The notes under the pieces: generated by a model
What the model saw: the letters and a program-made list of their open reading frames with translations, nothing else
Told to the model about the DNA's origin: nothing
Database searches by the model: none
Translations under genes and position numbers: made by a program
Assembly: GCF_033446605.1 (NCBI RefSeq)
Contig: NZ_JAWQUO010000021.1
Span: forward strand, 21,863-85,862
Length of the DNA stretch: 64,000 bases
Reading direction: 5' to 3'
From: Iodobacter sp025352645
Lineage (GTDB): Bacteria; Pseudomonadota; Gammaproteobacteria; Burkholderiales; Chitinibacteraceae
Part shown: positions 61,104 through 64,000 of the stretch, piece after piece
Position numbering within the stretch: position 1 is the first letter of the stretch
Layout: each line of letters starts with the position of its first letter

Positions 61104-63047
61104 TTACTTAGAAATCTGACTGTAAATCACGGTTTGATTGCGGCCATTGTTTTTGGCTTGATAGAGCGCTTGGTCGGCTCGTTTAAGAATACTATCTATC
61201 TTTTGATCGTCACTAGATAACAGAGCCATCCCAATGCTGGCGGTAAATTGTAATATTTGCTCATTTGGCAAATTAATCCGTTGAGCCTCAATGCGTTGCC
61301 TTAATCTTTCAGCCACAGGATATCCCTGCTCTAAAGTAGTTTCAGGTAACAAAATAGCAAACTCTTCGCCCCCAATCCGGCCTATTAAATCGATATCTCT
61401 TAGGGTTGATTTGCAAAGCTCGGCTAGGCTTTGAATTGCTTTATCACCAATATCATGCCCCCAACTATCATTAATGCGCTTGAAGTGATCTATATCGAGC
61501 ATGATAACGATTAATGGCTGCTGATTACGTTTGGCGCGGGCAATTTCATGATTGGCGCGGTCTGTAAAATAGGAGCGATTAAATAGGCCTGATAAGCTAT
61601 CTATGGTTGCGCGGTGCTGCAGCTCTGCCTCTAGTTGTTTTCTGGCGGTAATATCGCTAATTCCAATCATTAACGTGCTAGATTGGGCGCTTTCACTGAT
61701 CGACATTGATAAGCTACCCCAGAAAGGTTGCCCGCCTTTCTGCTGGAGCATCACTTCAATATTTTGCTGCGCTTGCCCAGATTGTATTTTCTCAACTTGC
61801 TCGATGAAATTAAGTTTGGTTTTATAAAGCTCAAATACGCGTTGAGATAAAGCACCAGCCTGTGTTTGATTAAATAACTCGGCGGCCTGATGATTGATAT
61901 AGGTAATAAAGTAATCTGGTGTACGGGCAAGAACAATTGCTACCGGGCTGGTTTCAATCATTTGCCTAAAGCGTGCTTCACTAGCATTTAAGTGTTTTTC
62001 TTTTTTTTGTAAATTTTGGGTTAAACGATGTGAGCGCCAAAAGAAATAGCACATGAGCAAGGCCATGATTAATAAAGTGCTTCCACCGTATAAATAGTAG
62101 AGGGTGTTTTTGCGCCAGCGTAGTAAATAATCAAGCGAAGAGCTACTGGCTACAATAAAAAAGGGCGTATCTTTAATTGAGTGATAGCTACTAACGCTTT
62201 GCGCGGTTTGGGAGTGATTAATTAAGACCGCAGTTTCTTTGCCGCTGATTAAATTTTGGATAATGGCCTTATCAAGGGGAGGGCTAATCACATCAGCAGG
62301 GTATTGGGCAATGACATTCAGCTCTTGATCAATAAGCTGAATATTGCCATGTTGTCCTAGGCTAATTGTACTGAGTAGCTGTTCAAAGTATTCACGGCTA
62401 ATGCTCGCCACAATGAGCCCTGCAAACTCGGCTTTGGCCGTTTCAACACGGCGGGCAACAACAATCCCCGTATTATGTTGATTACTACTGAGCTTGGAGT
62501 AAATGTTTTCGTGATAAGGATTGTTACGGATAATTTGAAAATAGTCGTGATTAATCAACTGACCACTACCGGGTAAGTCTAGGGCGCGGTGATTAATGCT
62601 GCTATTACTGCTGACCAGTGCAATATTATTGGCTTGGTGGATTTTGACTAATTTATCTAATAGTAGATTTTGAATTTCTTTATTTCTAATCTCACCGCGC
62701 TCAGCGCTGGCGATATCTTCACTAGAGATTCGATCACTTATATCGCTGAGTACGAGTTCTATTTCTCGCAACGAATTATTGATTTGATTGGTGATTGCTT
62801 GGGCTTGATGGTCGGTCTCGGTATTGGCTTTTTGAATCTCAAAGCGATAAGAACTATTCACCTGATAGGCTAAAATAAAAATCATCCCTAGGCCAAAAAA
62901 CATGGCAAGTAGGGTGAGGAAAGCAGATTGGCGAGTAGTCCAGTTCATGGTATGGGTAGTAGAAAAGTAATTAGACAAAAATTTACTAGCCCTCTCACCT
63001 GCTTGCCTTGTTAGGCATACTGCTGGTGCATTTTGCTGAAAACTCAT
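61104..63047 (-). CDS. Membrane diguanylate cyclase (Cache-PAS-GGDEF)
   Basis: Up to 647 residues. Two membrane helices (about 42-62 and 330-350) bracket a periplasmic region of about 265 residues resembling a double Cache sensor (GIVVARRVETAKAEFAGLIV). A PAS domain follows (SEARFRQMIETSPVAIVLAR), then a GGDEF domain with active site GRIGGEEFAILLPE. The I-site RDID lies five residues before GGEEF, so product inhibition is likely. It makes cyclic di-GMP in response to an external signal. An ATG at 62948 (MNWTTRQSAF) just before the first helix is an equally good start; neither has a clear ribosome binding site. Confidence 0.9.
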   Translation of the reverse strand: MSFQQNAPAVCLTRQAGERASKFLSNYFSTTHTMNWTTRQSAFLTLLAMFFGLGMIFILAYQVNSSYRFEIQKANTETDHQAQAITNQINNSLREIELVLSDISDRISSEDIASAERGEIRNKEIQNLLLDKLVKIHQANNIALVSSNSSINHRALDLPGSGQLINHDYFQIIRNNPYHENIYSKLSSNQHNTGIVVARRVETAKAEFAGLIVASISREYFEQLLSTISLGQHGNIQLIDQELNVIAQYPADVISPPLDKAIIQNLISGKETAVLINHSQTAQSVSSYHSIKDTPFFIVASSSSLDYLLRWRKNTLYYLYGGSTLLIMALLMCYFFWRSHRLTQNLQKKEKHLNASEARFRQMIETSPVAIVLARTPDYFITYINHQAAELFNQTQAGALSQRVFELYKTKLNFIEQVEKIQSGQAQQNIEVMLQQKGGQPFWGSLSMSISESAQSSTLMIGISDITARKQLEAELQHRATIDSLSGLFNRSYFTDRANHEIARAKRNQQPLIVIMLDIDHFKRINDSWGHDIGDKAIQSLAELCKSTLRDIDLIGRIGGEEFAILLPETTLEQGYPVAERLRQRIEAQRINLPNEQILQFTASIGMALLSSDDQKIDSILKRADQALYQAKNNGRNQTVIYSQISK

Positions 63048-63080
63048 GTTTTACTTATTCTACTGCCCTAGCCCTAAGAA

Positions 63081-63575
63081 TTAGTCGCGGAAATTTTGAT
63101 ATTGCAATGGAAAATCAGTAATTGATTTTCTCATTAGAGCAATCACTTCTTGCAAAATATCGCGCTTAGCGCCAGTGACGCGCACTGTGTCACCTTGAAT
63201 GGCGGTTTGTACTTTGAGTTTTTCATCTTTAATTAATTTAATGATCTTTTTAGCTAAGTCTTGATCAATACCCGCTTTGATCTTCATTTCCATTTTTACT
63301 TTATTACCAGATATTTTTTGCACGTCACCACTTTCAAGACGCTTGCTGCTATCGGCTTCTTTTTTCTCTAGTGCTGGAAATAAAATATCTTTAACTTGAT
63401 CCAGCTGAGCATTAGAATCGCCGTGCAAGGTGATGGTTTCATCTTTTTCGTTTAATTCAACTTTGGCGCTGGTGCCTTTAAAATCAAAGCGATTATTGAT
63501 CACACGATCAACTGCGTCGATGGCGTTTTTGAGGGCAACCATATCGAGTTCGGAGCTAATATCGAAAGAAGGCAT
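63081..63575 (-). CDS. yajQ: YajQ family nucleotide-binding protein
   Basis: A 164-residue protein matching YajQ throughout: MPSFDISSELDMVALKNAID, NRFDFKGTSAKVELNEKDE, KMKIKAGIDQDLAKKIIKLI-type core and C-terminal SITDFPLQYQNFRD. The family binds nucleotides, and a Xanthomonas member binds cyclic di-GMP and affects transcription. It lies 33 bp upstream of the diguanylate cyclase frame on the same strand, a suggestive pairing. AAGGGAAG precedes the ATG. Confidence 0.94.
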   Translation of the reverse strand: MPSFDISSELDMVALKNAIDAVDRVINNRFDFKGTSAKVELNEKDETITLHGDSNAQLDQVKDILFPALEKKEADSSKRLESGDVQKISGNKVKMEMKIKAGIDQDLAKKIIKLIKDEKLKVQTAIQGDTVRVTGAKRDILQEVIALMRKSITDFPLQYQNFRD

Positions 63576-63612
63576 GTTGCTTCCCTTTAAAGTAAATAGT
63601 TAATAAATAAAA

Positions 63613-63878
63613 TTATGCAAAATGACAAACATAATGCAGTGTTTCTAGTGTTTCAATTGTAAAGCTGGAGTTTGCTGGCACATTAAAGCTTTGGCCTGCA
63701 GTATAGGCGGTGGCGCTTGTTTCATCTGCCAATTTAACTTGGCAGCTACCTGCAACGACTTCCATTATTTCTGCCGTAGCGGTATTAAAAACCAGCTTGG
63801 ATGGCAGAATCACACCAACGGTTTTTTTCTCACCACTGGCTAAAATAAGGGTATGGGAAACACATAGGCCATCAAAGT
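63613..63878 (-). pseudogene. ppnP: Pyrimidine/purine nucleoside phosphorylase PpnP, 5' end removed by an IS
   Basis: The minus-strand frame reads FDGLCVSHTLILASGEKKTV, then GVILPSKLVFNTATAEIMEV and ends FTIETLETLHYVCHFA, matching the small cupin PpnP (DUF1255; 94 residues in E. coli) from about residue 8 onward. Directly before the FDG codons the sequence changes to the terminal repeat of an insertion sequence, and the frame meets a TGA with no usable start codon. The first seven or so codons, start and promoter are cut off. An internal GTG at 63813 would give only 66 residues lacking the first strands, so the gene is probably inactive. Confidence 0.8.
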
Positions 63879-64000
63879 ACCTGATTATGTCTCTTGCTCA
63901 ATTGAGGCTTGAAATACCCCTCTTGGACAAGGTTTAGCCTGCATCACGGCTTTGAGTAATCGAGGAATCAGAGCGCACAGGTCTGCTCGACGATTGAAAC
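63879..64000. mobile_element. Right-edge insertion sequence (end only), inserted in ppnP
   Basis: The sequence from 63879 (ACCTGATTATGTCTCTTGCT) onward is unrelated to ppnP, encodes the end of a transposase-like protein on the minus strand and recurs as terminal inverted repeats of the element at 47596-47767. The element runs out of the window, so its other end and the target duplication are not visible. Confidence 0.75.
63885..64000 (-). CDS. Transposase, IS1595 (ISXO2-like) type, C-terminal fragment
   Basis: The minus-strand frame entering from the right edge reads FNRRADLCALIPRLLKAVMQ and continues AKPCPRGVFQASIEQET to a TAA inside the terminal repeat. The FNRR-x-DL-x-x-L-x-PRLL pattern resembles the C-terminus of ISXO2-like DDE transposases of the IS1595 family as recalled. 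Only 37 residues are visible and the catalytic residues lie outside the window, so the family is tentative; the transposase nature is supported by the repeat ends. Confidence 0.6.
   Translation of the reverse strand, partial: FNRRADLCALIPRLLKAVMQAKPCPRGVFQASIEQET

Overview
The window looks like a chromosomal segment of a beta-proteobacterium, most likely order Neisseriales and close to Iodobacter, Deefgea or Chitinibacter. This is inferred from gene content, protein similarity recalled from memory, a moderate G+C content, and intergenic repeats that include one perfect match to the neisserial dRS3 consensus. No rRNA, tRNA or CRISPR was seen.

Layout. 1-3.8 kb: 3' part of a Crp/Fnr regulator, a lytic transglycosylase, a DUF2322 gene, an aspartate carbamoyltransferase fused to an N-terminal helix-turn-helix, and a degenerate HD-GYP protein. 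4.3-6.5 kb: a secreted lone Cache protein followed by a chemoreceptor. 6.5-13.6 kb (minus strand): cysE, then the ISC iron-sulfur operon iscR-iscS-iscU-iscA-hscB-hscA-fdx-iscX, with an IscR-type operator over the iscR promoter and palindromic repeats in most of its gene gaps. 13.8-26.8 kb: glycogen locus glgB-glgX-pgm-glgC-glgA-glgP plus a Nudix ADP-sugar hydrolase. 27.4-32.6 kb: a lipoprotein, then a copper-handling locus (DUF2946, MbnP-like, MbnH-like di-haem enzyme, outer-membrane barrel, PCuAC-like chaperone). 33-43 kb: transporters (POT peptide symporter, MdtH-like MFS with a divergent LysR gene, dicarboxylate symporter), murI, and a three-gene transhydrogenase operon pntAA-pntAB-pntB. 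43.2-55.3 kb: a Fur-box-preceded DUF2325 gene, then flgBCDEFGHIJKL with visible sigma-54 promoters (before flgB and flgJ) and a sigma-28 promoter (before flgK). 55.4-61 kb: radA, trxA, rho, rpmE2, a GT-C glycosyltransferase and a tiny DUF3149 gene. 61-64 kb: a Cache-PAS-GGDEF diguanylate cyclase, yajQ, and a ppnP gene cut by an insertion sequence that runs off the window.

The most unusual material is mobile and repetitive. The IS at the right edge has a terminal sequence that recurs, inverted, at both ends of a 172-bp element between flgF and flgG. That element has a 6-bp target duplication, so it reads as a MITE derived from the same IS family. It sits between the arms of another inverted-pair repeat family. 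At least five families of dispersed palindromes occupy intergenic gaps, including gaps inside the isc, pnt and flg operons. The pyrB promoter region holds a cluster of overlapping TGT/ACA palindromes that could be the operator of the HTH fused to the enzyme.
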